DNA of 64,000 nt from HGM04593 sp045647885 (GTDB taxonomy: Bacteria; Bacteroidota; Bacteroidia; Bacteroidales; Bacteroidaceae), in NCBI GenBank assembly GCA_045647885.1, contig JAZRMX010000014.1, forward strand, positions 62,001 through 126,000, given 5' to 3'. Position 1 is the stretch's first letter; each line of letters opens with the position of its first letter. The notes under the pieces are model-generated. The model was not told the origin of the DNA. It worked only from the letters and a program-made list of their open reading frames with translations, and did no database searches. This document shows, one piece after another, positions 53,901 to 61,602 of this stretch. The translations under genes and the position numbers were made by a program.

Positions 53901-54613
53901 TAAACGTGAGCGATGTTACAAAGGTGGTTGCAATGATTTTAAATCCCTCTATAGTTACAACTGCCGGTGATGTCACTGGCGATGGCGATGTGAACGTGAG
54001 TGATGTTACCCGTGTTGTGAGCATAATATTGGGTTCTTCAAATAATGCTCCCGCACGCGCAGCAGCCACCCGTGCCGCGGTGATGAGTACAATCTCGGCC
54101 GAGAGTGATGGCGAGGCAATGTTTATTAATGTAAAAAACCCGGAATTCCCCTTCACAGCTATTCAGTTCGACCTCTATCTTGGCGAGGGTGCAACTCTCG
54201 CTGATGGTGAGGATGCCGCAGTGGTTCTCGGTAACCGTACAGCCGACGGCTGCCATACCGCACCAGCTTACGCCCTTCAGCCCGACGGTGCGTTGCGTGT
54301 AGCCATATTCTCCGGCTCTAACGCTCTGTTTGCAGGCACAGATGGTACCGTGGCTAAAATAAACCTTGATGCAGAGGTTGGTTACAAATATGAGATAAAG
54401 AATGTAGTGCTTTCAGACCCCGAGTCAAATACACAGTATCTGTCAAACAGTACAGGCTTTATTGCCGGTGGTGTAACAGCTATTGACAGAATGGTTGCCG
54501 ATGACAAGAGCAACGCCGAGGGTGCAGTGTACGACTTGAGTGGCCGTAAGGTGAAGAACCCTACCAAGAACGGCATTTACATAAAGAACGACAAAAAGTA
54601 TATAGCAGACTAA
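50927..54613 (+). CDS. Secreted CotH-kinase protein with discoidin-like and dockerin-like repeats
   Basis: A 1228-residue exported protein: signal peptide ending FFLNAQ. Residues about 205-350 form an F5/8-type (discoidin) domain (GNLLDGISSTIFHSTW, SYLRIIQTRGQYS). Residues about 395-760 are a CotH kinase domain: VQIKGRGNVTWSYPKKPYRLK, KSWVLLANAQDGSMM, YMGSYMFTEKVGL and PAWDFDWGFG. Dockerin-like calcium repeats follow at G773, G806, G984 and G1014 (GDVTGDGDVNVSDV). The C-terminus VYDLSGRKVKNPTKNGIYIK resembles short tails found on Bacteroidales surface and type IX-exported proteins. CotH enzymes can phosphorylate proteins; here the partner is unknown. Confidence 0.85.
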   Translation: MKRFLSIFSALTLFCFFLNAQEVSVTSGEDSLSVNQVGSESYYVYLSSGGVDAYDIDDMDGNYYVQGEFTCFALKSGEVFYYTAQEFDSISTVAPVLPEFTSYKFNNKFNPNLNIDAIADSVAPEMNFSLNAIGKWLTASFQLSDDKAVVYIDTVLQESKVTRQSFAEPKVYTVTYPGYNKIKAVKVSDEVWDQAGSTMTEVPLTASMLSTNKPSAYADEGLGNLLDGISSTIFHSTWGEANNATVNVNTYIDIALPTSLENFKLYYQCRPQDNYAPLELEIYASNDGSSWNLVRTLTSADGMPTGVTTSVSYTSPTISLGGSYSYLRIIQTRGQYSKNHMVLAEMRIYEVELGESSLISGATYKTKRVPFGREYKVNVDWLVDNAYSVPRIDIDIDGGEFVTSKDYYLNANFRITGYGVYDDFQDSVQIKGRGNVTWSYPKKPYRLKFASKVKPFGLTKGKSWVLLANAQDGSMMANAVAMKIAQMVGAEYSNHIIPVEVYMNGYYMGSYMFTEKVGLANNSVDVDEELGYLLELDSYYDETYKFYSKYYNLPVNIKEPDLSEYTSAAAANRKALISTDFNALDEAVLNGGDLSSILDIEAFARFMLTNDLVCNQEIGHPKSCYLFKEELENPESKIKFGPAWDFDWGFGYESTRDYCTSDYTSSVLKGSMANSAGYKFFSALMDFESVQKYYYKVWTEFLDKNSIEELKDYMDCYYNFARTSFENNYYVWGDGLDYATINNRMQNWVSNRANYLYSNLTEYNLDEFIYPLGDVNQNKYLTVHDIAMITAYRNGFSHESFVYSMGDVNGDELVMSDDIALIEEALLSAEAIPSIRYYEIPKAIGGLQASEFNMVLYENCNLPINLVCSDGETYKAVQMDVTLPDGVLLLKASAGSAISGHKIAMSQLDMQEYRIVIYSNTNKSLKTGDVVLVNLELSNYSEIAEEDCKIEIKNIIAVDELVDEVRMDNVEVAFSLSESAAIPGDVTGDGDVNVSDVTKVVAMILNPSIVTTAGDVTGDGDVNVSDVTRVVSIILGSSNNAPARAAATRAAVMSTISAESDGEAMFINVKNPEFPFTAIQFDLYLGEGATLADGEDAAVVLGNRTADGCHTAPAYALQPDGALRVAIFSGSNALFAGTDGTVAKINLDAEVGYKYEIKNVVLSDPESNTQYLSNSTGFIAGGVTAIDRMVADDKSNAEGAVYDLSGRKVKNPTKNGIYIKNDKKYIAD
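53876..54012 (+). repeat. Duplicated dockerin-like coding repeat
   Basis: Two near-identical units at about 53876-53922 and 53966-54012 each encode GDVTGDGDVNVSDVT, differing mostly at third codon positions, so they are old or selected duplications within the CotH gene rather than recent slippage. Confidence 0.75.
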
Positions 54614-54625
54614 ATGTCATTTTAT

Positions 54626-54662
54626 AAAGAAATCCGCGCAATTATATTGTGCGGATTTCTTT
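54626..54662 (+). terminator. Terminator after the CotH gene
   Basis: A 17-base stem (54626-54642 with 54646-54662) with one G-T pair and a 3-base loop TAT. The right arm ends in TTTCTTT. Confidence 0.8.
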
Positions 54663-54669
54663 ATATTTG
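54662..54669 (+). promoter_or_regulatory. -7 box of xpt
   Basis: TATATTTG fits TAnnTTTG and directly follows the CotH terminator, 24 bases before the xpt ATG. No TTG at the usual distance; that region is the terminator stem. Confidence 0.5.
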
Positions 54670-54693
54670 CACCCACAAACTTTTATAATATAT

Positions 54694-55263
54694 ATGAAAA
54701 TTCTTAAAGAACGTATATTGCGCGACGGCAAGTGTTTGCCCGGTGGAATATTGAAGGTAGATAGCTTTATAAACCACCAGATGGATCCTGTGCTTATGGA
54801 GCAGATGGCGCGTGAATTTGCAGCGCGCTTCGAGGGGTGTGGTGTTAATAAAATTCTTACTATAGAGGCAAGTGGTATTGCTCCGGCTATAATGACCGGT
54901 TTTATTATGGGGCTCCCTGTCGTATTCATAAAGAAGAGCGTGCCCTCCACTATGGATAATATGCTTGTGGCAAAGGTTTATTCATTTACCAAGAACCGTT
55001 ATTACGATATATGTGTGAGCTCCGATTTTCTGAACGAGGGTGACAAGGTTCTCTTTATAGACGATTTCCTTGCCAACGGCAATGCTGCAAAGGGGGCAAT
55101 GGAGCTTGTGAAGAAGGCGGGTGCCGAGTTTGCCGGGGCAGGTTTCATCATTGAGAAATCCTTCCAGAGCGGTGGTGAGGAACTCCGTGCAATGGGTGTG
55201 AAGGTTGAGTCGCTGGCAATGATTGACAGCCTCGATAATTGCGAGATTAAGTTCCGCAGATAG
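54694..55263 (+). CDS. xpt: Xanthine phosphoribosyltransferase
   Basis: A 189-residue purine salvage enzyme converting xanthine and PRPP to XMP. ATG at 54694 starts MKILKERILRDGKCLPGGILKVD, the usual family N-terminus, and the PRPP-binding loop is VLFIDDFLANGNAAKGA. LTIEASGIAPAIM and VFIKKSVPSTM are also typical. Length matches Xpt (about 190). Single gene; converges with the S46 peptidase gene. The bases upstream show no purine riboswitch that I can recognise. Confidence 0.95.
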   Translation: MKILKERILRDGKCLPGGILKVDSFINHQMDPVLMEQMAREFAARFEGCGVNKILTIEASGIAPAIMTGFIMGLPVVFIKKSVPSTMDNMLVAKVYSFTKNRYYDICVSSDFLNEGDKVLFIDDFLANGNAAKGAMELVKKAGAEFAGAGFIIEKSFQSGGEELRAMGVKVESLAMIDSLDNCEIKFRR

Positions 55264-55320
55264 TCGGCTCCTAAAAACGATATAAGAGGTTGACTAAAAA
55301 AGCTCTTTTGATTCAATCCC

Positions 55321-55367
55321 AAACAAAGAAGATGACTCAATTTTTTTTTGAGTCATCTTCTTTGTTT
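55321..55367. terminator. Bidirectional terminator between xpt and S46 peptidase
   Basis: A perfect 20-base stem (55321-55340 with 55348-55367) and a loop of seven T, between convergent genes. Confidence 0.88.
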
Positions 55368-55390
55368 TATGGGATATCCTCCTTTGAGGG

Positions 55391-57535
55391 TTATTCCACG
55401 ATATTCATCTCATCGACAATGCGCTTGCAACCGCCGAATTTCTCGATGATGAAGAGTACATAACGTATGTCCACGTTGATGCAGCGCTGCAGTTTGGTGT
55501 TGAAGTTGATGTCGCTGCTGAGTGACTCCCAGTTTCCGTCGAAGGCAAGGCCTATGAGCTCGCCACGAGAGTTCATCACGGGGCTACCGCTGTTACCACC
55601 GGTAATGTCGTTGGTGGTGAGGAATGCAACGGGCATATCTCCGTTGGGCAAAGCATAGCGGCCATAATCTTTCGCAAGGTATAGCTCTTTAAGACGTGCG
55701 GGAACGGTGAATTCGCTGCTTGTGTTGTTCTCCTTCTCCATTACGCCGTGCAAGGTGGTGTAGTGGTTGTATGTAACACCATCTTTGGGCTGGTAGGCTT
55801 TTACACTACCATAGGTAAGGCGCATTGTGAAGTTTGCATCGGGTGCCATGGGTGCTCCGTCGGCCATCTCCATAAGTCCTTTGAGGTAGGTCTTGTGCAA
55901 GGGGTTGATTATAGAATCAAACTCGGCTCTCTCGGCTGCAAGCTCGTGGTATTTGGCCCAGATAGCGTTGCGGAGCTGTGTAGCGAGGTCGTTGTCGAGT
56001 GCCTTCTGTGTGGGCTTCTTGAGGAACTTATTAAGGTTCTTCTCGCTTGCCATAATGGAGTTGTCATAAAGGTCATCGACATATTTTGCTATGTCTCCCT
56101 TGTATTTCTTGCTCATCTCGTTGAGCAGGGCGGGGCGCTCCTCCTCGGTGGTGAGTGAGATGTAGAGGGGGAGAATCTCTTTGGCTACGCGGCGGTCTAC
56201 GTTGTGGTTGTAGTCGCGGTTGTGTATCCAGGGATATACTCCTTCGGCGTGTTTCTTAACCTTCTCAATGTCGTTGAACATTGTGTCGCTTGTTACGTGC
56301 ATATTGCGGTAGATGAACTCTACATTGCTGATGATTTCGGTAACAAGTGTCATAAGGTACTCGCTACGGCTGCGGTTGTTGATGGCTGTGTTTATCTTCT
56401 CTACTACAGTCTCGTAATCGCTGTTGCCCACCTGCTGTGCGTATGCTTTGAAGGCTGCCTCTTTCTCGAGTTTGGTCTCCACAACCTTGTTGTCCACGAT
56501 GGCCTTGTTCATACCTATTGAGTTCTTCCAATAGTTGCTTATGCGTGCCATCTTGCTTGCATACTGTATGTTGATGGCCTCGTCTTTCTCCATCTCCTCG
56601 CGTATGATTTTGAGTGAAGCGTCGCGCATTGCTATACGGGGCTCGTTCTGTGAGAACATACGGTGTTTCACCTCGTCGCCTGTGAGGTAGCGCGATGTGC
56701 TGCCGGGGAAGCCCATAATCATTGCAAAGTCGTTGTACTCAATACCTGCGAGCGATACGTTCAGGTGCTTGGGTGTGTGCAAGGGAATGTTTTTCTCGCT
56801 GTAGGCTGCGGGGTTGCCGAGTGAGTCGCCATACACGCGGAATACCGAGAAGTCTCCGGTGTGGCGGGGCCACATCCAGTTATCGGTCTCACCGCCGAAC
56901 TTACCTATTGAGTTGGGAGGTGTACCGACGAGGCGTACATCGGTATATTTCTTGTAGTATACAAGGTAGTACTTGTTGCCCTCGAAGTAAGGAAGAAGCT
57001 GGGGTGAAAGGTACTGCTTGCCCTCAATGCTGTCGGCCTCGAACATCTCTGCTGCGATGGTGGCAAGCACGGCGCCGTTGAAAGACTCCTGCTCAGTGAG
57101 TGTTCCTTCCTTTATGCGGTTGTTGATATCCTCGGTAACATCCTTTATCTCTGCAACGAAGGTGAAGTTGATGTCCTTGCAGGGGAGTTCCTCGGCATAG
57201 CTCTGGCTCCAGAAACCATCTTTCAGGTAGTTGTGCTCAACAGCGCTCAACTGCTGTATGTAGCTGTAACCGCAGTGGTGGTTGGTGAGTATGAGACCAT
57301 TGGGCGAAACAATCTCACCGGTGCAACCGCCACCGAAGATGCCGATGGCATCCTTCAATGATGCTGCGTTGGGGTTGTAGATGTCGTCGGCTGTGAGTTC
57401 AAGGCCGAGTTCGCGCATAGGTTTCTCAAGATTGTGGCTGCGCATAAGCTGCAATAGCCACATACCTTCATCGGCGAGGAGTTGTGCCGGAAGGGTGATA
57501 GCTGCAATAAGCAGGGTTAAAAAGGTTTTCTTCAT
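55391..57535 (-). CDS. S46-family dipeptidyl-peptidase (DPP7-like)
   Basis: A 714-residue periplasmic serine dipeptidyl-peptidase. Signal peptide MKKTFLTLLIAAITLPAQLLA is followed by DEGMWLLQLM. The catalytic His is in LTNHHCGYSYIQQ and the nucleophile is S649 in GGNSGSPVM. The residue 18 positions after the serine is Gly667, as in DPP7 enzymes that favour hydrophobic P1 residues, whereas DPP11 (Asp/Glu specific) has Arg there (from memory). It would release dipeptides from oligopeptides for uptake. Stand-alone gene. Confidence 0.93.
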   Translation of the reverse strand: MKKTFLTLLIAAITLPAQLLADEGMWLLQLMRSHNLEKPMRELGLELTADDIYNPNAASLKDAIGIFGGGCTGEIVSPNGLILTNHHCGYSYIQQLSAVEHNYLKDGFWSQSYAEELPCKDINFTFVAEIKDVTEDINNRIKEGTLTEQESFNGAVLATIAAEMFEADSIEGKQYLSPQLLPYFEGNKYYLVYYKKYTDVRLVGTPPNSIGKFGGETDNWMWPRHTGDFSVFRVYGDSLGNPAAYSEKNIPLHTPKHLNVSLAGIEYNDFAMIMGFPGSTSRYLTGDEVKHRMFSQNEPRIAMRDASLKIIREEMEKDEAINIQYASKMARISNYWKNSIGMNKAIVDNKVVETKLEKEAAFKAYAQQVGNSDYETVVEKINTAINNRSRSEYLMTLVTEIISNVEFIYRNMHVTSDTMFNDIEKVKKHAEGVYPWIHNRDYNHNVDRRVAKEILPLYISLTTEEERPALLNEMSKKYKGDIAKYVDDLYDNSIMASEKNLNKFLKKPTQKALDNDLATQLRNAIWAKYHELAAERAEFDSIINPLHKTYLKGLMEMADGAPMAPDANFTMRLTYGSVKAYQPKDGVTYNHYTTLHGVMEKENNTSSEFTVPARLKELYLAKDYGRYALPNGDMPVAFLTTNDITGGNSGSPVMNSRGELIGLAFDGNWESLSSDINFNTKLQRCINVDIRYVLFIIEKFGGCKRIVDEMNIVE

Positions 57536-57569
57536 TTTATCTATATTTTATTAAACAATTTTCACTCTG

Positions 57570-57577
57570 CGAAGATA
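57570..57577 (-). promoter_or_regulatory. -7 box for the S46 peptidase gene
   Basis: Minus strand TATCTTCG, 35 bases before the ATG at 57535. No clear upstream TTG at 19-21 bases. Confidence 0.4.
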
Positions 57578-57654
57578 CATCAAAAAAAGAGTATTCCGTT
57601 CTGTTTCACGGGAAAGTTCGCAGTTGGTTGTGGGCTTTGCTGTAAAAAGGAGGT

Positions 57655-57688
57655 AAAAAAGAGCTTGCGGAAATTTCTGCAAGCTCTT
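57655..57688 (-). terminator. Terminator of plsC
   Basis: AAGAGCTTGC (57659-57668) pairs with GCAAGCTCTT (57679-57688). Read on the minus strand it is followed by a run of six T. Confidence 0.75.
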
Positions 57689-57713
57689 ATGTCTCTTGGT
57701 TGTATGGTTTCTG

Positions 57714-58451
57714 TTATTCTTCGCCAAGGGTCTTTGCTATTACCTCGCGCGATTTTGTCATAAGGTATTCCACGTTCTCGCTGCTACGATCCTTGCTCTC
57801 TATGGGTGCGTGGAATGTGAGGTGTATGGGCGACCAATGCAGGAAGAAACTTCCGGGAGGCATTATCTTGTATGAACCTTGGATTGCTACGGGCACAACT
57901 GGAACTTGTGACATATTGGCAACCACAAAAGCGCCTTTCTTGAAGCGGCCCAATTTGCCGTCGCGGCAGCGTGTGCCTTCGGGGAAAATAGACATTGATC
58001 TTCCGCTCTTGAGTATGTTGAGTGCTTTGCGAAGAATATCCTTCTGGGGGGTAGTGCGGTCCACGAAAATGTGCTCTGTGTCGGCGCAGGCTTTGCCCAG
58101 CAAGGGTACTTTGCGCAAGGACTCCTTCATCATCCATTTAAAGTTCTTCTCAACATAGCCATACATTACAAGTACGTCGAAGAGACCCTGGTGGTTGGCT
58201 ACGAATATATAGTTCTTGTCCTTCTCCACATATTTGTTGCGGTCGATTACTTTTACGGGGATAAGGCATATCCAGCATACTACGCGGAACAGGGTGAGTG
58301 CAGGGTAGTAGTCGCCGTTCTTTATTTTGAGATAACGGCCGAGGAGGCTTATCAGTATGCAGGTAATGGCAATTACAAGCAACGCGGCCCACCAAGCAAA
58401 GCATACTTGGTAGAGTACATAAAGGGGGTGTAGGATTTTTCTCAATTTCAT
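57714..58451 (-). CDS. plsC: 1-acyl-glycerol-3-phosphate acyltransferase
   Basis: A 245-residue membrane acyltransferase making phosphatidic acid from lysophosphatidic acid. Two N-terminal hydrophobic helices (LLVIAITCILISLLGRY, LFRVVCWICLIPVKVI) anchor it. Catalytic motif I is NHQGLFD (the NHX4D form), followed by FKWMMKESLRKVPLLGKA, then FVDRT and motif III FPEGTR, and VVPVAIQGS. Length is standard. Single gene with its own terminator. Confidence 0.95.
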   Translation of the reverse strand: MKLRKILHPLYVLYQVCFAWWAALLVIAITCILISLLGRYLKIKNGDYYPALTLFRVVCWICLIPVKVIDRNKYVEKDKNYIFVANHQGLFDVLVMYGYVEKNFKWMMKESLRKVPLLGKACADTEHIFVDRTTPQKDILRKALNILKSGRSMSIFPEGTRCRDGKLGRFKKGAFVVANMSQVPVVPVAIQGSYKIMPPGSFFLHWSPIHLTFHAPIESKDRSSENVEYLMTKSREVIAKTLGEE

Positions 58452-58524
58452 ATTTTCTGTTTCTTTGGTTGTGCGAATATAAGTTATATTTTTTTTATTT
58501 TATGCAGGATTGTGGGTAAAAGGT

Positions 58525-59337
58525 TTATTTCTGTAAGTTTTTGTATAAAAATTTGTGTAAATCTTCACTCGTCAGCCCCTTTCTTGTAGAATAATCGTCC
58601 AGTTGTTCGTCGCTTATGCTGCCCACTGAAAAATAGCGTGCGGCAGGGTGGGATATCATAAGGCCACAAACCGATGCAGGGGGAGACATTGCTCCGTTGG
58701 GTGTAAGGCTTATCCCTATATCCTGCAGGTGGAGCAGGGAGTCTATAATGAATATAACTGATTGGTCGGGCAGCGATGGGTAGCCCACTGCGGGGCGTAT
58801 GCCGCAGAATTTTTCGGCATTCAGTTCGGCTGGGGTGAGCTGTTCGTTTGGGGAGTATCCCCACAGGTGGCTGTTGCGGCGCACCTCCTTGTGCAGGAGT
58901 GTTGCTGCGGCTTCGGCAAGGCGCGAGGCCAGTGCCTGTGCCAGCAGCCTTGCGTATGTGTCGTTGCTTGTGTTAAAGATATCTTCGCTTACGCTTGTTG
59001 CGAATAGCCCTATGTGGTCGTTATTCGGGGCAATGAAATCGCTCAAGCAGAGGTTGGGTTCGCCGGGTAGTGCGTGCTGTTGCCTGAGCAGTGGCAGTGT
59101 GGTGCCTTCTATTATTATGTCATCGCCTTTGCCCCGTGCGTGGCAAAGGGCGAAGATTGCTGTTGCCGCCTTTTCCCATTTTATTTCCTGCAACAGCTTT
59201 TCGGCGTCGTAGCGCACTTCCTGTGCTTTTTCGCTGTCAAAGGCTTGGGGCGATATTCCCCAGGCGTGGAAAAAATAGCTCCAGTCTATGTAAGGGGTCA
59301 GCTGTTCGGCTGTGTAGCCGAAGATGTGCCTTTTCAT
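58525..59337 (-). CDS. Stand-alone MetH reactivation domain protein
   Basis: A 270-residue protein matching the C-terminal activation domain of cobalamin-dependent methionine synthase, which binds S-adenosylmethionine and remethylates inactive cobalamin. Family segments: IDWSYFFHAWGI, GDDIII, NLCLSDFIAP, HIGLFATSVSED, ALASRLAEAAATLLHKEVRR, WGYSPNEQLTPAELNAE, GIRPAVGYPSLPDQ (the SAM-binding RPAXGY), MSPPASVCGLMISHP, and DDYSTRKGLT. The catalytic, folate and cobalamin domains of MetH are absent, so it should act in trans on a truncated MetH elsewhere. Its start overlaps the dihydroorotase stop by 4 bases (ATGA), giving translational coupling. Confidence 0.9.
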   Translation of the reverse strand: MKRHIFGYTAEQLTPYIDWSYFFHAWGISPQAFDSEKAQEVRYDAEKLLQEIKWEKAATAIFALCHARGKGDDIIIEGTTLPLLRQQHALPGEPNLCLSDFIAPNNDHIGLFATSVSEDIFNTSNDTYARLLAQALASRLAEAAATLLHKEVRRNSHLWGYSPNEQLTPAELNAEKFCGIRPAVGYPSLPDQSVIFIIDSLLHLQDIGISLTPNGAMSPPASVCGLMISHPAARYFSVGSISDEQLDDYSTRKGLTSEDLHKFLYKNLQK

Positions 59338-60671
59338 CGGTCGAAAGTAAGCATTTTACCTTTTACATCATTGTTGATTGTGCCTTCTTCGTAGGCGCAT
59401 TCGCCATTTACCCAGGTCTGTGCAACAGTCCAGTTGAATGTCTCTCCCTCGAATGGGCTCCATCCGCATTTGCTTATAATGTCTCTCTTTTCAATGGTGT
59501 GGGGAGTGTTGGGGCGCAGCAGTACAAAGTCGGCAAAGTATCCTCTCTTTATGTATCCTCTCTTGTTTATTTCAAAGATTTTTGCAGGTGCGTGGCACAT
59601 CTTTTCCACCAATGTCTCAATGCTGAAAATGCCTTTGTCTACAAGTTCCAGCATTGCAAGCAGGGAGAATTGTATGCTTGGCATACCCGATGTGGCAGTG
59701 AGTGCACCTCCCTCCTTGTCCTTCAGCAAGTGGGGGGCGTGGTCGGTGCCTATAAGGTCTATGGCGCCATTGTTGATGGCACGACGCAGGGCATTGCGGT
59801 CGTCGGCACTTTTGATGGCAGGGTTGCATTTTATCTTTGTACCAAGGCGTGCGTAGTCGTCGCTGCAGAATGTGAGGTGCGCAGGTGTGGCCTCTGATGT
59901 TATTTTCTTGTAGCCTATGGCGGCTTTGCTCAACAATGAGAGCTCCTTTTTGGTGCTTATGTGAAGAATGTGCAGCCTTGTTCCATATTTCTTTGCCAGT
60001 TCAACGGCTGTTTTTGTGCTGTTGTAGCAGGCTGCTGTGTTTCTTATCTGCGGGTGGTAGGTTACATCGGGGTTATTACCCACTGCTGCAATCACCTTCT
60101 TTGCATTCTTTTCAATTGTGGCACTGTCTTCGCAGTGTACGGCAAGGGGAATACTTGCTATGCGGAAAATCTCCTCGAGCTTTGCAGTCTCGTCTACCAG
60201 CATATTGCCGGTACTCGAACCCATAAAGAGTTTGATGCCGCATACACGGCGTGGGTTGAGCTTGCTCAGGCGGTTGGTGTTGGTGTTTGTTACACCAAAG
60301 TAGAACGAATAGTTTATGAGGCTGTTCTCGGCTGCAATGGCAAATTTCTCCTTCAGTGCCTCAATGGTTGTGGTTTGTGGCACTGTGTTGGGCATGTCCA
60401 TATATGATGTCACACCGCCGGCTGCAGCAGCACGGCTTTCGCTGTATATGGTTGCTTTTTCAGTGAGTCCGGGTTCGCGGAAGTGTACGTGATTGTCTAT
60501 AACTCCCGGTATGAGGTATTGGCCTTCGGCTTCTATAACGCGGTCGAACTTGCCGTTGGGGCGTTTGCCGTTGCGTATGATATTTGTTATCTTGCCTTTG
60601 CTTATTATTATGTGACCACGGAACGATTCGCCGTTGTTTACTATTGTGGGATTGCAGATAAGAACTCTCAT
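59334..60671 (-). CDS. pyrC: Dihydroorotase (class I, amidohydrolase)
   Basis: A 445-residue dihydroorotase of pyrimidine synthesis. Zinc ligands are in DNHVHFREPG, and the lysine in GIKLFMGSSTGNM is the likely carboxylated bridge; HCEDSATIEKN, HILHISTKKEL, CNPAIKS and IGTDHAPH follow in the expected order. The N-terminal beta-domain and closing part (GYFADFVLLRP) are typical of amidohydrolases. Last four bases overlap the MetH-activation-domain gene. First in a two-gene unit, with a possible -7 box upstream. Confidence 0.95.
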   Translation of the reverse strand: MRVLICNPTIVNNGESFRGHIIISKGKITNIIRNGKRPNGKFDRVIEAEGQYLIPGVIDNHVHFREPGLTEKATIYSESRAAAAGGVTSYMDMPNTVPQTTTIEALKEKFAIAAENSLINYSFYFGVTNTNTNRLSKLNPRRVCGIKLFMGSSTGNMLVDETAKLEEIFRIASIPLAVHCEDSATIEKNAKKVIAAVGNNPDVTYHPQIRNTAACYNSTKTAVELAKKYGTRLHILHISTKKELSLLSKAAIGYKKITSEATPAHLTFCSDDYARLGTKIKCNPAIKSADDRNALRRAINNGAIDLIGTDHAPHLLKDKEGGALTATSGMPSIQFSLLAMLELVDKGIFSIETLVEKMCHAPAKIFEINKRGYIKRGYFADFVLLRPNTPHTIEKRDIISKCGWSPFEGETFNWTVAQTWVNGECAYEEGTINNDVKGKMLTFDR

Positions 60672-60690
60672 TGCTTTTTGTTATTTTACG

Positions 60691-60698
60691 CGAAGATA
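60691..60698 (-). promoter_or_regulatory. -7 box of the pyrC unit
   Basis: Minus strand TATCTTCG, 20 bases before the ATG at 60671; no clear upstream TTG at the usual distance. Confidence 0.4.
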
Positions 60699-60712
60699 AC
60701 AAAAATAGTGTA

Positions 60713-60743
60713 TAAAAAAAAGATTGCTTGGTTCAAGCAATCT
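60713..60743 (-). terminator. Terminator of the HIT gene
   Basis: AGATTGCTTG (60721-60730) pairs with CAAGCAATCT (60734-60743) around GTT. On the minus strand it is followed by eight T. The stem covers the last codons and stop of the HIT gene. Confidence 0.8.
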
Positions 60744-61128
60744 CTTTTTCAATCTTTTTAGCAATTTCAGCAAATTCCCCCGGCGATAGTTTCAGCTTGG
60801 GGTTTGTGAATAGCATGTCTTTCTCGCTTTGCATTGGTACAAGGTGTATGTGGGCGTGCGGTACTTCGAGTCCGAGTACGGCCTGTCCCACCTTTATGCA
60901 GGGGAATGCTCTCTTTATACCTTCTGCCACTCTTTTTGCAAATACCTGCATTGCGGCTATCTCCTCGTCGGTAAGGTCGAAGAAATAATCAACCTCGCGT
61001 TTGGGTATTACCAGTGTGTGTCCCTTTGCAAGGGGGTTGATGTCGAGGAATGCGTAGAACTGCTCGTTCTCGGCTACCTTGTAGCTGGGTATTTCACCTG
61101 CAACTATTTTGCTGAATATTGTTGCCAT
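60733..61128 (-). CDS. HIT-family nucleotide hydrolase
   Basis: A 131-residue histidine-triad protein of the Hint/HinT type: start MATIFSKIVAGEIPSYKVAENE, FLDINPLAKGHTLVIPK, and the triad EVPHAHIHLVPM near the C-terminus. Members cleave phosphoramidates of AMP. The C-terminal tail KLSPGEFAEIAKKIEKEI is normal. It follows greA by 12 bases and ends in a terminator inside its stop codon, so greA and the HIT gene form one transcript. Confidence 0.94.
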   Translation of the reverse strand: MATIFSKIVAGEIPSYKVAENEQFYAFLDINPLAKGHTLVIPKREVDYFFDLTDEEIAAMQVFAKRVAEGIKRAFPCIKVGQAVLGLEVPHAHIHLVPMQSEKDMLFTNPKLKLSPGEFAEIAKKIEKEIA

Positions 61129-61140
61129 AGCTCTTTGTTC

Positions 61141-61602
61141 TTAAAAGGAGATACTTGTGATTTCGAAAGACAATTTGCCTTGGGGTACGGTGATTTCGGC
61201 AACGTCTCCCACTTTCTTGCCCAAAAGGCCTTGTGCAATGGGGGTCTTTATTGAAATCTTTCCCTCGCGGAGGTTTGCTTCGCTCTCGGGAACCACGGTG
61301 TACTCCATTGTGGCGCCGGTCTTTGTGTTCTTCAAACCCACTTTTGTGAGTACCTGCACGCTGTCGGCGTTAAGTTTTGACTTGTCGATGATTCTGGCTT
61401 CTGCTATAAGACGTTTGAGGTCGCTGATTTTCATCTCCAACATACCCTGCGCTTCTTTTGCCGCATCGTACTCTGCATTCTCCGAAAGGTCGCCCTTGTC
61501 GCGTGCTTCTGCTATCTGGCGCACAATTTCGGGGCGTTTGCCTTCCAACTCTTTTAAATCGGCTAACAGTTTGTTGTAGCCCTCTTCGGACATAAAACTC
61601 AT
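61141..61602 (-). CDS. greA: Transcription elongation factor GreA
   Basis: A 153-residue GreA that rescues backtracked RNA polymerase by stimulating transcript cleavage. The N-terminal coiled coil carries the acidic tip in EARDKGDLSENAEYDAAKE, followed by MLEMKISDLKRLIAEARIID; the C-terminal FKBP-like domain has ISIKTPIAQGLLGKKVGDVAEI. Standard length. Its 5' leader is about 90 bases from the promoter at 61699-61728 and holds a hairpin and a 30-codon open frame. Confidence 0.96.
   Translation of the reverse strand: MSFMSEEGYNKLLADLKELEGKRPEIVRQIAEARDKGDLSENAEYDAAKEAQGMLEMKISDLKRLIAEARIIDKSKLNADSVQVLTKVGLKNTKTGATMEYTVVPESEANLREGKISIKTPIAQGLLGKKVGDVAEITVPQGKLSFEITSISF

Noticed and set aside
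53243..54012. Dockerin-like coding repeats as a DNA-level repeat array
   Set aside because: Repeat units are in frame, match a known calcium-binding motif and differ at third positions, so selection is at the protein level.
54614..54693. Purine riboswitch upstream of xpt
   Set aside because: The leader is too short (about 24 bases after the -7 box) and the hairpin there is the terminator of the CotH gene.
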